DNA from: Calothrix sp. MO_192.B10
Lineage (GTDB): Bacteria; Cyanobacteriota; Cyanobacteriia; Cyanobacteriales; Nostocaceae
Direction: 5' to 3'
DNA length: 32,645 nt
Assembly (NCBI GenBank): GCA_030065055.1
Contig: JASJDS010000078.1
Span: 1-32,645 of the forward strand
Part shown: positions 15,036 to 24,409 of the stretch, piece after piece
Layout: each line of letters starts with the position of its first letter
Position numbering within the stretch: the first letter of the stretch is position 1
Translations under genes and position numbers: made by a program
The notes under the pieces: generated by a model
Databases searched by the model: none
What the model was told of the DNA's origin: nothing
The model's input: the letters and a program-made list of their open reading frames with translations, nothing else

Positions 15036-18000
15036 TTACTGTACCGGACTAATAATCGCAGGTTGGGAAGGTGTCTCTGGTTTAAAAATAGCTTCTAGGG
15101 CTTGATTTAGGGAATCTCCCATAATAATGCGGTTATCATAAGCCACAATTACTCTCGCTAAGGTTGGTAAACTATTTTGCTCTGCTTCCAGATATAAAGG
15201 TTCCACATAAAGCAGGGATTGTTCAATGGGAATTACTAACAAATTTCCTTGAATTACCCGCGAGCCTTCCCGATTCCACAGACTAATCCTCTGAGAAATG
15301 TCGGGATCTTGGTTAATCAAAGCTTCTATTTGTTGAATACCATACACCAGTTCTTGTTTAGGAAATTCGTACAGCAATAATTTTCCGTATTCCCTACCAT
15401 CGGAACGTGCTGCTAACCAAGCAATTAAGTTTACCCTTTGCACAGGGGTAAAGGGAAGCAGCAATACAAACTCTTCCGATTGAGCGGTAGGCAATTTCAT
15501 AATTAGGTAGTATGGTTCTACCGGACGACTTTTGCCTCCATAAATTTCTGTAGGTATTTTCCACAAGTCCTCTCGATTATAGAATACCTGGGAATCTGTC
15601 ATGTGATAAGTCAGCAATCTTTCTGATTGGATGCTGAATAAATCCACTGGGTAGCGGATGTGGGTACCCAAGCTAATTGGTAAGGCTTCTAGGGGTTGGA
15701 AGAGTTTGGGGAATATTTTTTCAAAGGTATTAATAATCGGATCCCAAGGGTCAGCTACGTAGAATTTTACTGTGCCGTTGTAGGCATCAATTACTACTTT
15801 GACTGAGTTACGAATATAATTAAATTTATTTTTACCAGGGTCAGAATAGGGATAGCGATCGCTAGTTGTATAGGCATCTAAAATCCAATATAAGTAGGTA
15901 GAATCTCCTTTGGTATTAACTCCATCCCCCTGGGCGACTACTAGATAGGGGTCTTTATCGTATCGTAAAAAGGGAGCGATCGCTTGTACCCGTTCCCGAA
16001 TATTACGCCGAAATAAAAGTTTGGTTTGGGGGGTAAAGTTACGTGTTAGCAGCATTTGCCAATCTTTGAGATATTCGGCAAATAGCAACCGTCGCCAAAA
16101 GCTACCAATGGCAATCCCACCCTGCCCATCGTAGATATTATAAACGTTCTCCGCACCGCTGGGATAGTCCAATTCTTTGGTTCTAGTTCCCGTCATTACG
16201 TAGGTATTACTAATTTCCCCGTAGTAAATACGCGGTTGACCGATGGGAATACTAGCTCGAATTGCCGGGTCGGATATCTGCAATGAACCGGATTGACCTG
16301 TAATGTCGGAACCAATATCTTTGACATAATAATATGGCAATCCCCCAGGAGCTACAGTATTCACTGGACTCAGGGTAAACCCATAACCGTGGGTATAAAT
16401 TAAATGTTTGTTAATCCATGTCTGGGCTTGTTCGGGAACGTCTCCATAGTCTAATTCCCTAGCAGCGACGATGGTTTGTTGCTTTTCTGCTCTAGGATTG
16501 GTAAGGGTACTTTTGAGAGTATAGCGGTCGATGTCAGCGTCAGGAAACTTGTAGTAAGGTCGAATTTGTTGTAGCTGGCGGTTGGTTTCTAGGAGGGGAC
16601 GGGTATCCCACAGACGAATGTTGCGAATTGTCAGGTCATTTTTCTCTAGGTCATTCGCTGTTAACTTTCCTTGGGGATTAAAGGTTTTCGCTTCAATTTT
16701 CTCTAAGTTAAATGCCTCTCGCGTCAGGGCAATGGTACGCTGAATGAAAGGGCGTTCCCTTAATAATTCATTGGGTTGAACTACCAAACGGTGAACAATG
16801 GTAGGTAATATTTCCCCAGAAACTGCTGCTACTAATACATAAATGACGAGTAGATAAACTAGTTGACGGGGGATCGGAATGGGTTTAAATTTGGCTTTGG
16901 TAATCCGTGATAAGGATATCATTCGCAGTAACAAGTAAACTGCGATCGCTAATGCTAGTAAACTTAACCCTGTATAAATGGGTAGCTGCACCTTCACCGC
17001 TATATAACTAGCACCGTAGTTAACTCCCTTAGTAGAATATAAAAGCTCGTAACGCAGTAACCAATAAAGCATCCCTACCGCTAGCATTAGTAAGCTAGCC
17101 AAGGCGTTGAGGTGTAGTCTTTGGGGTACAGAAAAGCCGGGAAATCTACCTTCACTGAAACTATTAGCAGATCGTAAATAAATGATGGCTACTGCTGTGA
17201 TTCCCAAAAAAAACAAACCCAAAAACCAAGATGCTAAGATTTCCCAAACTGGTAGGGAAAAGACATAAATACTAATATCTTGGTTAAATAATGGTTCGGG
17301 GCGATTGAAACTAGTACTGTAAAAGTATTGTAAAATCCGATCCCACCTAGCTGAAAGCAGAAACGCAAATAACAAACTAACGAATACAGCAATCGCTCTT
17401 AAACAAAATTGATAATTAATAATAATTGCACTAGTCAATCCCAGCAGTACGCCTAACTTTACCAAGGGAATGGTTACAGGCTGCTCTTGCCACAACTGCC
17501 AAAATGACTGTAACAATGATGATAATTCCCAGGAAGTATTGGGTAATTGTAAGCTCGGATACCAAAAACTAATTGCTTGAAAGCTGTTATACACTACCAC
17601 CCCTGCTACCATCAGGCTTAAAACGATGACAACTGGTAACAACAAAGGTAAATCAATGGTGGTGTGAGTACTGGGGGGATGGGGATGAGTTGCAGTAACA
17701 CCCCTGGAAGCATCCCTAATTAGAAAATTGGGAGAATGGGGAATGCGTCGAGAATTCCTACTCTTTCTTTCTTTCTCATGCCATATTCCCTGTGGCTGAT
17801 GGGGGTATTGGAAACGATGAGCAATGGCTAAATTAGCAAACAAAAAGCCAATTGAGGTAAAAAAAGCGATCGCCCACAACCCAAATTGTGTCACTAAACG
17901 CCATAAAAATTCTGATAAATACCCAACTTCCGCAAACCAGAAAATTTCTCCTGTCAGACGGGAGGCTAGATCAAATAATAGCCAACAACCCAACAGTAGT

Positions 18001-18041
18001 GCGAATGTTCTTAAAATTCGGTTCCAAAACCACCGTTTCAT
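15036..18041 (-). CDS. UPF0182 family membrane protein
   Basis: This 1001-residue protein belongs to UPF0182, large conserved proteins of unknown function in cyanobacteria and actinobacteria. The N-terminal half holds seven or so membrane helices (first at 10-27, then ~50-76, 131-150, ~190-250, ~265-290, ~305-330 and more to ~420). The second half is a soluble, presumably periplasmic domain with family motifs such as [56 protein letters not shown] and [16 protein letters not shown]. The ATG at 18041 gives a typical start ([10 protein letters not shown]). Odd: residues 78-128, between helices 2 and 3, form a polar, His/Ser/Pro-rich segment ([10 protein letters not shown]) whose DNA looks like repeat-derived spacer; it may be an in-frame insertion. 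The gene starts about 280 bp downstream of hemA's end but does not look like part of an operon. Molecular role unknown. Confidence 0.92.
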   Translation of the reverse strand: MKRWFWNRILRTFALLLGCWLLFDLASRLTGEIFWFAEVGYLSEFLWRLVTQFGLWAIAFFTSIGFLFANLAIAHRFQYPHQPQGIWHEKERKSRNSRRIPHSPNFLIRDASRGVTATHPHPPSTHTTIDLPLLLPVVIVLSLMVAGVVVYNSFQAISFWYPSLQLPNTSWELSSLLQSFWQLWQEQPVTIPLVKLGVLLGLTSAIIINYQFCLRAIAVFVSLLFAFLLSARWDRILQYFYSTSFNRPEPLFNQDISIYVFSLPVWEILASWFLGLFFLGITAVAIIYLRSANSFSEGRFPGFSVPQRLHLNALASLLMLAVGMLYWLLRYELLYSTKGVNYGASYIAVKVQLPIYTGLSLLALAIAVYLLLRMISLSRITKAKFKPIPIPRQLVYLLVIYVLVAAVSGEILPTIVHRLVVQPNELLRERPFIQRTIALTREAFNLEKIEAKTFNPQGKLTANDLEKNDLTIRNIRLWDTRPLLETNRQLQQIRPYYKFPDADIDRYTLKSTLTNPRAEKQQTIVAARELDYGDVPEQAQTWINKHLIYTHGYGFTLSPVNTVAPGGLPYYYVKDIGSDITGQSGSLQISDPAIRASIPIGQPRIYYGEISNTYVMTGTRTKELDYPSGAENVYNIYDGQGGIAIGSFWRRLLFAEYLKDWQMLLTRNFTPQTKLLFRRNIRERVQAIAPFLRYDKDPYLVVAQGDGVNTKGDSTYLYWILDAYTTSDRYPYSDPGKNKFNYIRNSVKVVIDAYNGTVKFYVADPWDPIINTFEKIFPKLFQPLEALPISLGTHIRYPVDLFSIQSERLLTYHMTDSQVFYNREDLWKIPTEIYGGKSRPVEPYYLIMKLPTAQSEEFVLLLPFTPVQRVNLIAWLAARSDGREYGKLLLYEFPKQELVYGIQQIEALINQDPDISQRISLWNREGSRVIQGNLLVIPIEQSLLYVEPLYLEAEQNSLPTLARVIVAYDNRIIMGDSLNQALEAIFKPETPSQPAIISPVQ

Positions 18042-18109
18042 GTTTTACACATTAAGGAGTGTTGTTAGTTGTTAGTTGATGGAGGGAAGGAGGGAAGGAG
18101 TGAGGGAGT

Positions 18110-18172
18110 GTAGACACGAAGTGGCTTCCCGTAGACACGAAGTGGCTTCTCGTAGACACGCAGTGGCTTCCC
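18110..18172. repeat. 21-bp tandem repeat x3 (GTAGACACGAAGTGGCTTCC)
   Basis: Three head-to-tail 21-bp units with two base changes. They are flanked by GGAGGGAAGGA/GGAGTGA tracts (18081-18109 and 18186-18213). From 18235 to 18322 there is a long CAACTAACAAC/CAACCAACAAC low-complexity run. The whole gap 18042-18331 is repeat DNA without a gene. Confidence 0.9.
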
Positions 18173-18331
18173 GCAGGGTAGAGTAGGGTAGGAGTGAAGG
18201 AGTGAAGGAGTGATGAATTAAAGACTGTCAGCTGTCAACCATCAACTAACAACCAACAACTAACAACTAACAACCACCAACCACCAACCAACAACCAACA
18301 ACCAACAACCAACAACCACCAACTCTTCTAA

Positions 18332-19612
18332 CTACACCGTTTCTACATCTAAGTTAAACAACATTTGCAGAGCTTCCATACAACTACGTCTGGCTTCCAA
18401 ATCTTGTTGTCCTCGCAACTGCACCATTGGGTCATGTAAAATTTTGTTAACAATCCCCTTGGTTAAGGCTTCAATTACCTCTTGCTGTTTATCGCCAAAT
18501 TCCGCACCCAAACGGGATAAAGCCTTCTCTAACTCTTGTTCTCGGATAGTTTCAATTTTATGCCGCAGACAACTAATGGTAGAAACAGTTTCTAGCGATC
18601 GCCACCACATGTCAAATGCTTCTACTTCCTCTTCCAATAACCCTTCGGCTTCCTGAGCCATTTTACGCCGACTTTCTTGGTTTTGTGCCACCACCGCTTT
18701 TAAATCGTCCACATTAAATGCCTTGATATATGATAATTCATTCACATCTGTATGGACGTTACGGGGTACGGAAATATCAAATAACATTAAACCCCTAGTG
18801 GTACAAACAATCGGTTCTAGTTTGCTGCGATCCAGAATTGGCTCTGTGGCAGATGTGCTAGTAAACACCACATCACTTTCGGGAATTACAGATAGCATTT
18901 CCGAGAGGGGATGGACTTGAATGGGATATTCTGCAAACCTTTTTGCCAAGTCTTCTGCCCTTCTGACAGAGCGATTTAAAATACTAATTCTACCTGCACC
19001 TTTAGCTAACAGGTGTTGCACCAATAACCGCGACATTTTACCAGCACCGAGAATTGCCACATGACAAGCAGCAATATTTTCCACTTTCATGTGTGCCAAT
19101 TCCACCGCAGCAGAGCTAATGGACACTGCGCCAGTACCAATGCTAGTTTCAGTACGTACCCGCTTACCGGCAGTAATAGCTTGTTTAAATAATCGATTCA
19201 GAATAGTTTTAATCCCATTGTATTGCTGTCCCAGTTTGTGAGTAGTTTTCACCTGAGCCAGAATTTGTCCTTCTCCCAACACCAAACTGTCTAAACCAGC
19301 AGCGACCCGCATCAAATGCATAATTGCATCATGGTGTAGCAAAATAAACAAATGAGGGCGCAAAATTGGCGAACCTAATTTACTGTGTTCTACCAAAAAC
19401 TGGATTACTTCCCAAATCCCCTGTTCGGTGCTTTCCGTAACAATATAAATTTCTAAACGGTTACAAGTACTGAGAATAGCCGCTTCTTTAATGTGGGGAT
19501 AGTTGGAGAGTTGAGCGATCGCGTTTTCTAACTGGGGTTCTGGGATACTCAGTTTTTCGCGGACTTCTACTGAGGCGGTTTTATGACTTAACCCCACCAC
19601 TGCTATATGCAT
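18332..19612 (-). CDS. hemA: Glutamyl-tRNA reductase
   Basis: HemA reduces glutamyl-tRNA(Glu) with NADPH to glutamate-1-semialdehyde, the first committed step of haem and chlorophyll synthesis. The 426 residues match the family. [15 protein letters not shown] starts the catalytic domain; Cys50 in STCNRLEIY is the nucleophile. [17 protein letters not shown] and the NADPH-binding GAGKMSRLL follow, with the C-terminal dimerisation helices complete. I take the ATG at 19612 ([12 protein letters not shown]) rather than the TTG three codons upstream, because relatives begin this way. The bisphosphatase gene lies upstream on the same strand, 247 bp away, a neighbour relation seen in other cyanobacteria. 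Two HIP1 sites lie within. Confidence 0.97.
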   Translation of the reverse strand: MHIAVVGLSHKTASVEVREKLSIPEPQLENAIAQLSNYPHIKEAAILSTCNRLEIYIVTESTEQGIWEVIQFLVEHSKLGSPILRPHLFILLHHDAIMHLMRVAAGLDSLVLGEGQILAQVKTTHKLGQQYNGIKTILNRLFKQAITAGKRVRTETSIGTGAVSISSAAVELAHMKVENIAACHVAILGAGKMSRLLVQHLLAKGAGRISILNRSVRRAEDLAKRFAEYPIQVHPLSEMLSVIPESDVVFTSTSATEPILDRSKLEPIVCTTRGLMLFDISVPRNVHTDVNELSYIKAFNVDDLKAVVAQNQESRRKMAQEAEGLLEEEVEAFDMWWRSLETVSTISCLRHKIETIREQELEKALSRLGAEFGDKQQEVIEALTKGIVNKILHDPMVQLRGQQDLEARRSCMEALQMLFNLDVETV

Positions 19613-19721
19613 ATTTATCAAACAATTCTGGATTTTCGATCTTAGTTTATTTTACGGATATGGGGAGTACGCTGCTTGCTACTTTTCTTCTCCCCTCTAC
19701 AAATAGCCATTAGTCAAAGTA

Positions 19722-19750
19722 ATTAGTGGGGGTTTGAACCCGCCACTAAT
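19722..19750. terminator. Hairpin between the bisphosphatase and hemA genes
   Basis: ATTAGTGG and GGG pair with CCC and CCACTAAT (one bulged G), loop TTTGAA. It sits about 110 bp after the bisphosphatase stop and before hemA on the same strand; it could separate the two transcripts, but no T-run follows. Confidence 0.4.
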
Positions 19751-19859
19751 GGAAAACCGCGCAAAAGTGAAAATTTAGCGGGGGCTTGTACCCAAATAAT
19801 TCTGAATTATGAATTAGTAATTATCGGGACTTAATGACTAATAACTAATTGGCTGATAA

Positions 19860-20897
19860 TTAGTGGAGTTGTAAATGCTGTGGTTCCTCGAACATATGTA
19901 TGGTATCCACAAACCGAGCAGTATTTGACTGGTTGGAAATTACCAAACTTTGGGTTCTCGCTCCTCCGTGGAAGAAACGCACCCCTTGCATCAAGTTTCC
20001 GGAAGTAATACCACAGCCAGCAAACAATACGGTTTCTCCAGATGCTAACTCTTCTGCATTGTAAACTTTATCTGGGTCTTTGATGCCCATAGACTTCAAG
20101 CGATCCAGGTTAGCTTGTTTGCTTTCCCCAATCAAACCAGTTTTGACAATTGCTGGATCATAAATTAATTGACCTTGGAAATGTCCACCTAAGGCTCGCA
20201 TTGCCGCCGCAGAGATTACCCCTTCAGGAGCCGCACCAATGCCCATCAAACAGTGGATATTAGTACCAGCGAAGCCGCAGGATAAAGCTGCCCCCACATC
20301 ACCATCGGAAATAAGTTGAACCCTAGCACCAGCTTGGCGAATTTCCTTAATTAAATCATTGTGGCGATCGCGTTTCATTACTACCACCACCAACTCTTCA
20401 ATGGAGCGGTCTAAGCATTCTGCCAAAATCTTCAGGTTTTCTGTGGCAGACTTATTAATATCCACTTTACCCTTAGCTGCTGGGGGAGCAGCCAACTTCT
20501 TCATATAGAAGTCGGGAGCCTCAAACAAACCGCCTTTTTCGGAAATTGCCAATACAGCCATCGAACCGGGTTGACCATATGCTACCAGGTTAGTACCTTC
20601 ACAGGGGTCAACGGCGATATCAATTTGAATTAACTCTTCTGGGTTACAGAAATCTTTTGCATCTGGACGGCTACAAATACCAACTTCTTCGCCAATGTAG
20701 AGCATGGGAGCGTCATCCCGTTCCCCTTCTCCAATCACAATACGACCACGCATATAGATTTTATTCATCCGCTCCCGCATGGCTTCTACAGCCACTTGAT
20801 CGGCTGTATTTTTCTCACCTTTACCCATCCAACGAGCAGAAGCAATTGCAGCTTGCTCAACTACTTCAATAATCTCTAACCCAATTGTATTTTCCAC
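19860..20897 (-). CDS. glpX: Class II fructose-1,6-bisphosphatase / sedoheptulose-1,7-bisphosphatase
   Basis: This GlpX-type enzyme of cyanobacteria performs both phosphatase steps of the Calvin cycle. Metal- and substrate-binding motifs are visible: [12 protein letters not shown] (55-66), [11 protein letters not shown] (94-104; Asp97, Glu100), SDGDVGAAL, and [17 protein letters not shown] choose the GTG at 20897: it gives 345 residues starting [17 protein letters not shown], the length and N-terminus known for this family, and GAGAGGG lies about 10 bp upstream. The frame stays open to a TTG at 20969, but those extra 24 residues have no counterpart I know. hemA lies downstream on the same strand. 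Redox (thioredoxin) and AMP control are known for the family; nothing of this can be read from the DNA. Confidence 0.95.
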   Translation of the reverse strand: MENTIGLEIIEVVEQAAIASARWMGKGEKNTADQVAVEAMRERMNKIYMRGRIVIGEGERDDAPMLYIGEEVGICSRPDAKDFCNPEELIQIDIAVDPCEGTNLVAYGQPGSMAVLAISEKGGLFEAPDFYMKKLAAPPAAKGKVDINKSATENLKILAECLDRSIEELVVVVMKRDRHNDLIKEIRQAGARVQLISDGDVGAALSCGFAGTNIHCLMGIGAAPEGVISAAAMRALGGHFQGQLIYDPAIVKTGLIGESKQANLDRLKSMGIKDPDKVYNAEELASGETVLFAGCGITSGNLMQGVRFFHGGARTQSLVISNQSNTARFVDTIHMFEEPQHLQLH

Positions 20898-21253
20898 GGA
20901 GTCTGCCCTCTCAATTGCTTGGCTTTGCGTCTTTATCTGCACAGCGGTGTCAATTTTAAAGTCTACCAAAGCACGGATACCTGTGGAAAATAGTATCTAC
21001 TCATGAATTGTTAAGTTTTACTACTCAGTGGTTTGATATGACCAAGACACAGTCAAATTAAATTAGGGTGCAATTGAGTTAAATACATAGGGATTTACGG
21101 CTGATATGAATTAGGAGCTGGTTAATATCGTTAGGAATGAAGATTAGAGTGGAGAATGAAAGCGTTGATATAGCTATTGAATTTTTAACTCCCATCAGGC
21201 GTATTTCATTTAACTGATTACCACTATGTCGCTAGTTTTGAAGGAAATGGATT
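20898..21253. promoter_or_regulatory. Divergent intergenic region between bisphosphatase and profilin genes
   Basis: About 356 bp that must contain the promoters of both divergent genes. It is AT-rich. I see no convincing -35/-10 pair, NtcA site or hairpin. The bisphosphatase frame remains open through the first 72 bp. Confidence 0.35.
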
Positions 21254-21634
21254 ATGACTTCCTGGCAAGGATATATTGATAAAAATCTCGTTGGATTTGG
21301 GATCGATCGAGCTGCGATTTTTGGACATGATGGTACTTCCAAAGCAACTTCACCAGGGTTTGATGTAAATTTTCCAGAAATCCAGTCCCTCGTTAGAGCT
21401 TTTGAAGATCCATCAGACATTCGTCATCATGGTATTCATGTTGGTGGAGTTGATTACTTTACTCGTAAATCCAATCAACGGAGTATTTATGGAAAAAATC
21501 CACAGGGAGGTGTGGCGATTGTCAAAACCCTGCATAATATTGTCATTGGCGTATATGGAAGTAAACTGATACCAGCAGAAGCAAATAGTGTAGTTGAAGG
21601 GTTTGCTGATTACTTAATATTAGTTGGCGAATAA
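21254..21634 (+). CDS. Profilin family protein (eukaryote-type)
   Basis: The 126-residue protein reads like a profilin from end to end, and profilins are 125-140 residues. N-terminal MTSWQGYIDKNLVGFG matches the usual MSWQxYVDxxL. AAIFGHDGTSKATS matches the AAIxGxDGxxWAxS strand. FPEIQSLVRAFEDPSDI, then GIHVGGVDYF, GKNPQGGVAIVKT, HNIVIGVY and EANSVVEGFADYLILVGE follow in the family order. Trp4, Tyr7 and Tyr120 of the polyproline face are kept, but the second Trp (after DGxxx) is missing. In eukaryotes profilin binds monomeric actin, polyproline and phosphoinositides. A profilin/actin pair acquired by Microcystis is known; no actin gene is in this window. AAGGA lies 8 bp before the ATG, codon use looks ordinary, and there is no signal peptide. 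It is a single gene, divergent from the bisphosphatase. Function in the host is unknown; transfer from a eukaryote is the leading inference. Confidence 0.88.
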   Translation: MTSWQGYIDKNLVGFGIDRAAIFGHDGTSKATSPGFDVNFPEIQSLVRAFEDPSDIRHHGIHVGGVDYFTRKSNQRSIYGKNPQGGVAIVKTLHNIVIGVYGSKLIPAEANSVVEGFADYLILVGE

Positions 21635-21701
21635 AAATTCATCATCAGGGTGCTTCCTCGCTGAATATCATCTTTTCCTTAAAAGCAGCCCCACAAGGGG
21701 G

Positions 21702-21729
21702 AAGTAATAAGTAATAAGTAATAAGTAAT
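21702..21729. repeat. Heptanucleotide repeat AAGTAAT x4
   Basis: Four copies of a 7-bp unit in the convergent gap between the profilin gene and the next minus-strand gene. Confidence 0.9.
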
Positions 21730-21805
21730 ATTCCATCAATCCCTCAATCTCTCCTTTATGAGTGTTTCTTCAGAGGAAACAGGGAACAGAAAAATGCCCT
21801 AACCC

Positions 21806-22555
21806 TCAATCAGAACGGAAAAACTGTAAGCGATAGCGATAAAGAGCAACGGGATGAACCCCAGCCCTAAAGTAATCTGGATCTTGGGGTGATAAATAAA
21901 CAGCAGTCACTTGCTCTGCTGCGATCGCTGGATTACTGGTAGATAATTTGCGGTAAGCAGTAGTTGATTCTACTGAATTAAAATAAGGGCGAGTTCCCCC
22001 TCTAAATAGCTGTTGAAAGGCTTCTGAGGTAATAAATTTCCCATCTGGGGTTATTTCCACACCACGGTCAGTGACAATGGATACTAACTGACGCTCTCCC
22101 CGTAAAAATGTAACCTGACGGTTGGGTGAATTGGGATCTGTCCTCACAGCTATTACAGTCTCATTCCCTAAATAAGCCCTCGCCAAACTCAAGCCATTAA
22201 AACTCCTATCGGCAACTACATTGGGTACTTCAGACATAGGTTGTTGGCGAATAAATTTGACATGAAACTTTACAGGTACATGTAAATATTGGCGATTACT
22301 TGTAAAACCAGGGGTCACAATATCCGGTGCTAAAGGTGCAACTAACTCCACCAATGTGCTGGTTACTTGCCACTCACCCAACATCCAATCTGGGTATACC
22401 AAATCTCCCTTAGCTGGCTGAAGCGAGCTGATTTTTTCCCATTGGGGAAAGTTATCTAACCGTTCACTTAACTCCCCAGCCCTTGCCCCTCCACAAAATA
22501 GTAATAACAAACACACAATTAGCCCACCAAGCCATATCTGTCTGATTATCCCCAT
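21806..22555 (-). CDS. Exported conserved protein of cyanobacteria and plastids (DUF6816-like)
   Basis: The 249-residue protein starts with a signal peptide: basic MGIIRQ, hydrophobic core WLGGLIVCLLLLFCGG, cleavage near ARA-GE (about residue 26). The mature part includes DWMLGEWQVTSTLVELVAPL, IVTPGFTSNRQYL, FNGLSLARAYLG and VLYRY-like ends (VALYRYRLQFF). I recall this pattern from cyanobacterial and plant thylakoid-lumen proteins of unknown function, now DUF6816; the number should be checked. The beta-rich make-up and WLGEW-type motif suggest a lipocalin-like small barrel (inference). The ATG at 22555 gives a complete signal peptide. It is convergent with the profilin gene and has no operon partner. 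One HIP1 site lies within. Confidence 0.75.
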   Translation of the reverse strand: MGIIRQIWLGGLIVCLLLLFCGGARAGELSERLDNFPQWEKISSLQPAKGDLVYPDWMLGEWQVTSTLVELVAPLAPDIVTPGFTSNRQYLHVPVKFHVKFIRQQPMSEVPNVVADRSFNGLSLARAYLGNETVIAVRTDPNSPNRQVTFLRGERQLVSIVTDRGVEITPDGKFITSEAFQQLFRGGTRPYFNSVESTTAYRKLSTSNPAIAAEQVTAVYLSPQDPDYFRAGVHPVALYRYRLQFFRSD

Positions 22556-22632
22556 CGGTAATTTCTATAACAACACAAACTCAAGGCGATCGGCATTTTG
22601 GTTAATTATTTTTTCCCATAGCCAGAATGACC

Positions 22633-22755
22633 TTAATTCACATCTTGCACCACAAGATTACCCCTGATGCAGCAAAACTTGAAACCCTTATGGTATGGTA
22701 ACTCTCCTTCGTACTCACCTTACCCTGATTGAGATGGTGCAAGATATGTGTTAAT
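22633..22755. mobile_element. MITE-like element with ~20-bp imperfect terminal inverted repeats
   Basis: The left end TTAATTCACATCTTGCACCA is nearly complementary to the right end TGGTGCAAGATATGTGTTAA; an 11-bp core (ATCTTGCACCA) is perfect. The ~80 bp inside have no reading frame. TTAATT beside each end could be a target duplication. It looks like a small non-autonomous transposon; no transposase is nearby. Confidence 0.6.
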
Positions 22756-22880
22756 TATTAATCACTAGAGAGAGAATTTTATGTTGACCAATTTTTCTAT
22801 CGCCGATAGAAAATAATAATATATTTTTTTTGTTAAGTTTGGTCAAAACTCTAATCGATACTAGTACAATTACTTACGTA

Positions 22881-22906
22881 GATAATAGTGAGCACTCACT
22901 ATCATC
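22881..22906. promoter_or_regulatory. Operator-like palindrome GATnATAGTGAG-CA-CTCACTATnATC
   Basis: Eleven of twelve arm positions are complementary around a 2-bp centre. The half-site with GTGAG/CTCAC is the type bound by TetR-family repressors. A TACAAT box lies 12 bp before it at 22866-22871 (reading plus), with TTGGTC 20 bp further upstream, so the site would overlap a transcription start. No regulator gene lies near; the next plus-strand gene starts about 620 bp on. Confidence 0.5.
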
Positions 22907-22990
22907 TACTAAATTTACATCATTTTGAAAATTTTGACCGAGGCTTCTGCCTCGTCAGGCAGTGGGAGCTGGGGGCAGGAGGCTTTTATG

Positions 22991-23095
22991 TCTTGACCGA
23001 AAAATAAACTGGATACAAGCCCCCGGATTTATCCGTGGAGAGTCAAAAATGTTTTCCTTGTTCTCATTAGCCCTTCGATTCATCGATGGGGTAAC
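22991..23095 (-). repeat. Dispersed repeat, copy B (uninterrupted)
   Basis: Read on the minus strand it starts TTACCCCATCGATGAATCGA, then AGGGCTAATGAGAAC, then TTTTTGACTCTCCACGGATA and AATCCGGGGGCTTGTATCC, ending GGTCAAGA. It is the shortest and cleanest of the three copies. On the plus strand AAGCCCCCGGATTTATCCG is the kind of hairpin found at IS200/IS605 right ends. Confidence 0.7.
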
Positions 23096-23153
23096 TGATA
23101 ACTGTTAGCGCAGCTCCTCCGTTAGCGCAGCTCTCCCGGAGGGAGCAGGAGGC

Positions 23154-23195
23154 TAACTGATAACTGATAACTGATAACTGATAACTGATAACTGA
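23154..23195. repeat. Heptanucleotide repeat TAACTGA x6
   Basis: Six perfect 7-bp copies, with two more at about 23092-23105 split off by a GTTAGCGCAGCTC repeat pair. The remainder of the gap up to 23524 contains no gene I would call. Confidence 0.9.
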
Positions 23196-23524
23196 AATGA
23201 CCTCCATCCCTTCCCCCTAATCCGTTACAAGCCGAGGCAATAATCGGCGAAAAAAATTTGGAAGTCCCTTAGAATCCTCTTACTTATTCTCTCTTCCAAT
23301 TTCCGGTGCCTTTCCACTCCTGCCTCCTTCAAATTCGACAAATAGCAACAATAGGGAGTAACTTTCCACAAATCAATCTTTTTGCCAATCCCGTAGCGGT
23401 TCAGTTTGTGTAACGGTTCCGAATCAACAAGGAACAAGGAACAAAGAACATCGCCCAAGTGCTGTAGTGACATCAATTGGTACTGACTTGTGAATTCCCA
23501 CACACAAAATAGACAAATCGATTT

Positions 23525-24361
23525 ATGACTTTAGCAAAAACAAAAAGTTTTCAGAGCATCTACCCACCAGCTGACATCCAGCAACAGGTGAATACATTAG
23601 GCATTGTAGAAAACCAGTATTCTACACCAGAGATAACTGATATTTTCTATGTCAATGAATACCTTGATAATCCCAGCCTGAATCATGTTTGCTTGAGAGG
23701 GCATAACTTGAGAGGTGTAAATCTCCAAGCTACACAACTAAACTTTGCCGATTTGAGAGGGGCTGACCTAAGAGGAGCCGATCTCAGCGGTAGTTTTCTT
23801 AACTTTGCCGATTTGAGAGAAACAGACCTGAGGGGAGCCAATTTTAAAGGAGCTGACTTAAAGGGAGCAAACCTGAGGGGAGCAGACCTTAGAGGTGCTA
23901 ATCTCAATTCCAGCTTCCTCAGTCGTAGCTTCCTCAATGGTGCGAATCTGAGCGATGTTTTTCTATGTGGTGCTGACCTACGAGGTGCCTTTCTCAACTA
24001 CGCCAACATCAGTGATGCTTTCCTCAACCGTACTGACTTTCGGGGTGCTTTCCTCAAAGGAGCGGACTTGCGAGGTGCTTTCCTCAAAGGAGCGGACCTC
24101 AGCAATGCTAATCTTAAAGGTGCTTTCCTCAGTTTCGCCAATCTTAATCTTGCCAATCTCAACAGTACTGATTTGAGTAATACAGACCTCAGCTTTGCCA
24201 TCCTCAGAAATGTAGACCTTCGTTTAGCTATCCTTACCCATGCTCAAGTAGAAGAGACTATTTTTAGCAATAACCAAGGTATTACCCTAGAGATAAAACA
24301 AGAACTAATCGCACAAGGAGCAAAGTTTGAAGATCTACCAGAAGATAGAGTCAACCGCTAG
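23525..24361 (+). CDS. Pentapeptide-repeat protein
   Basis: The 278-residue protein has about 50 non-repetitive residues, then about 38 pentapeptides of the A(D/N)LxG type from ~55 to ~245 (LRGADLRGADLSGSFLNFAD and so on), and a short capping tail (EETIFSNNQGITLEIKQEL). Such repeats fold into a right-handed quadrilateral beta-helix. From about residue 120 on, many units have Phe before the central Leu (GAFLKG, GAFLNY, DAFLNR) instead of Asp/Asn, giving a distinct patch of the helix surface. There is no signal peptide, membrane helix or catalytic domain. Pentapeptide proteins are very common in cyanobacteria and mostly of unknown role; gyrase protection (as in Qnr) is not indicated. The ATG at 23525 is the natural start. 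Lone gene. Confidence 0.92.
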   Translation: MTLAKTKSFQSIYPPADIQQQVNTLGIVENQYSTPEITDIFYVNEYLDNPSLNHVCLRGHNLRGVNLQATQLNFADLRGADLRGADLSGSFLNFADLRETDLRGANFKGADLKGANLRGADLRGANLNSSFLSRSFLNGANLSDVFLCGADLRGAFLNYANISDAFLNRTDFRGAFLKGADLRGAFLKGADLSNANLKGAFLSFANLNLANLNSTDLSNTDLSFAILRNVDLRLAILTHAQVEETIFSNNQGITLEIKQELIAQGAKFEDLPEDRVNR

Positions 24362-24409
24362 CCCTTACAGGGCGGCTGCGCCAACGCGGAAGTCACGCAC
24401 TCAAAAGTA

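Noticed and set aside
23225-23503. 92-residue minus-strand frame upstream of the pentapeptide gene
   Set aside because: No recognisable domain, no ribosome site, odd composition, and it overlaps the likely promoter region of the divergent gene; kept only as a remote possibility.
23683-24201. Open minus-strand and alternate-frame products rich in Arg/Lys/Leu/Pro
   Set aside because: They are shadows of the pentapeptide repeats, which keep all frames open.
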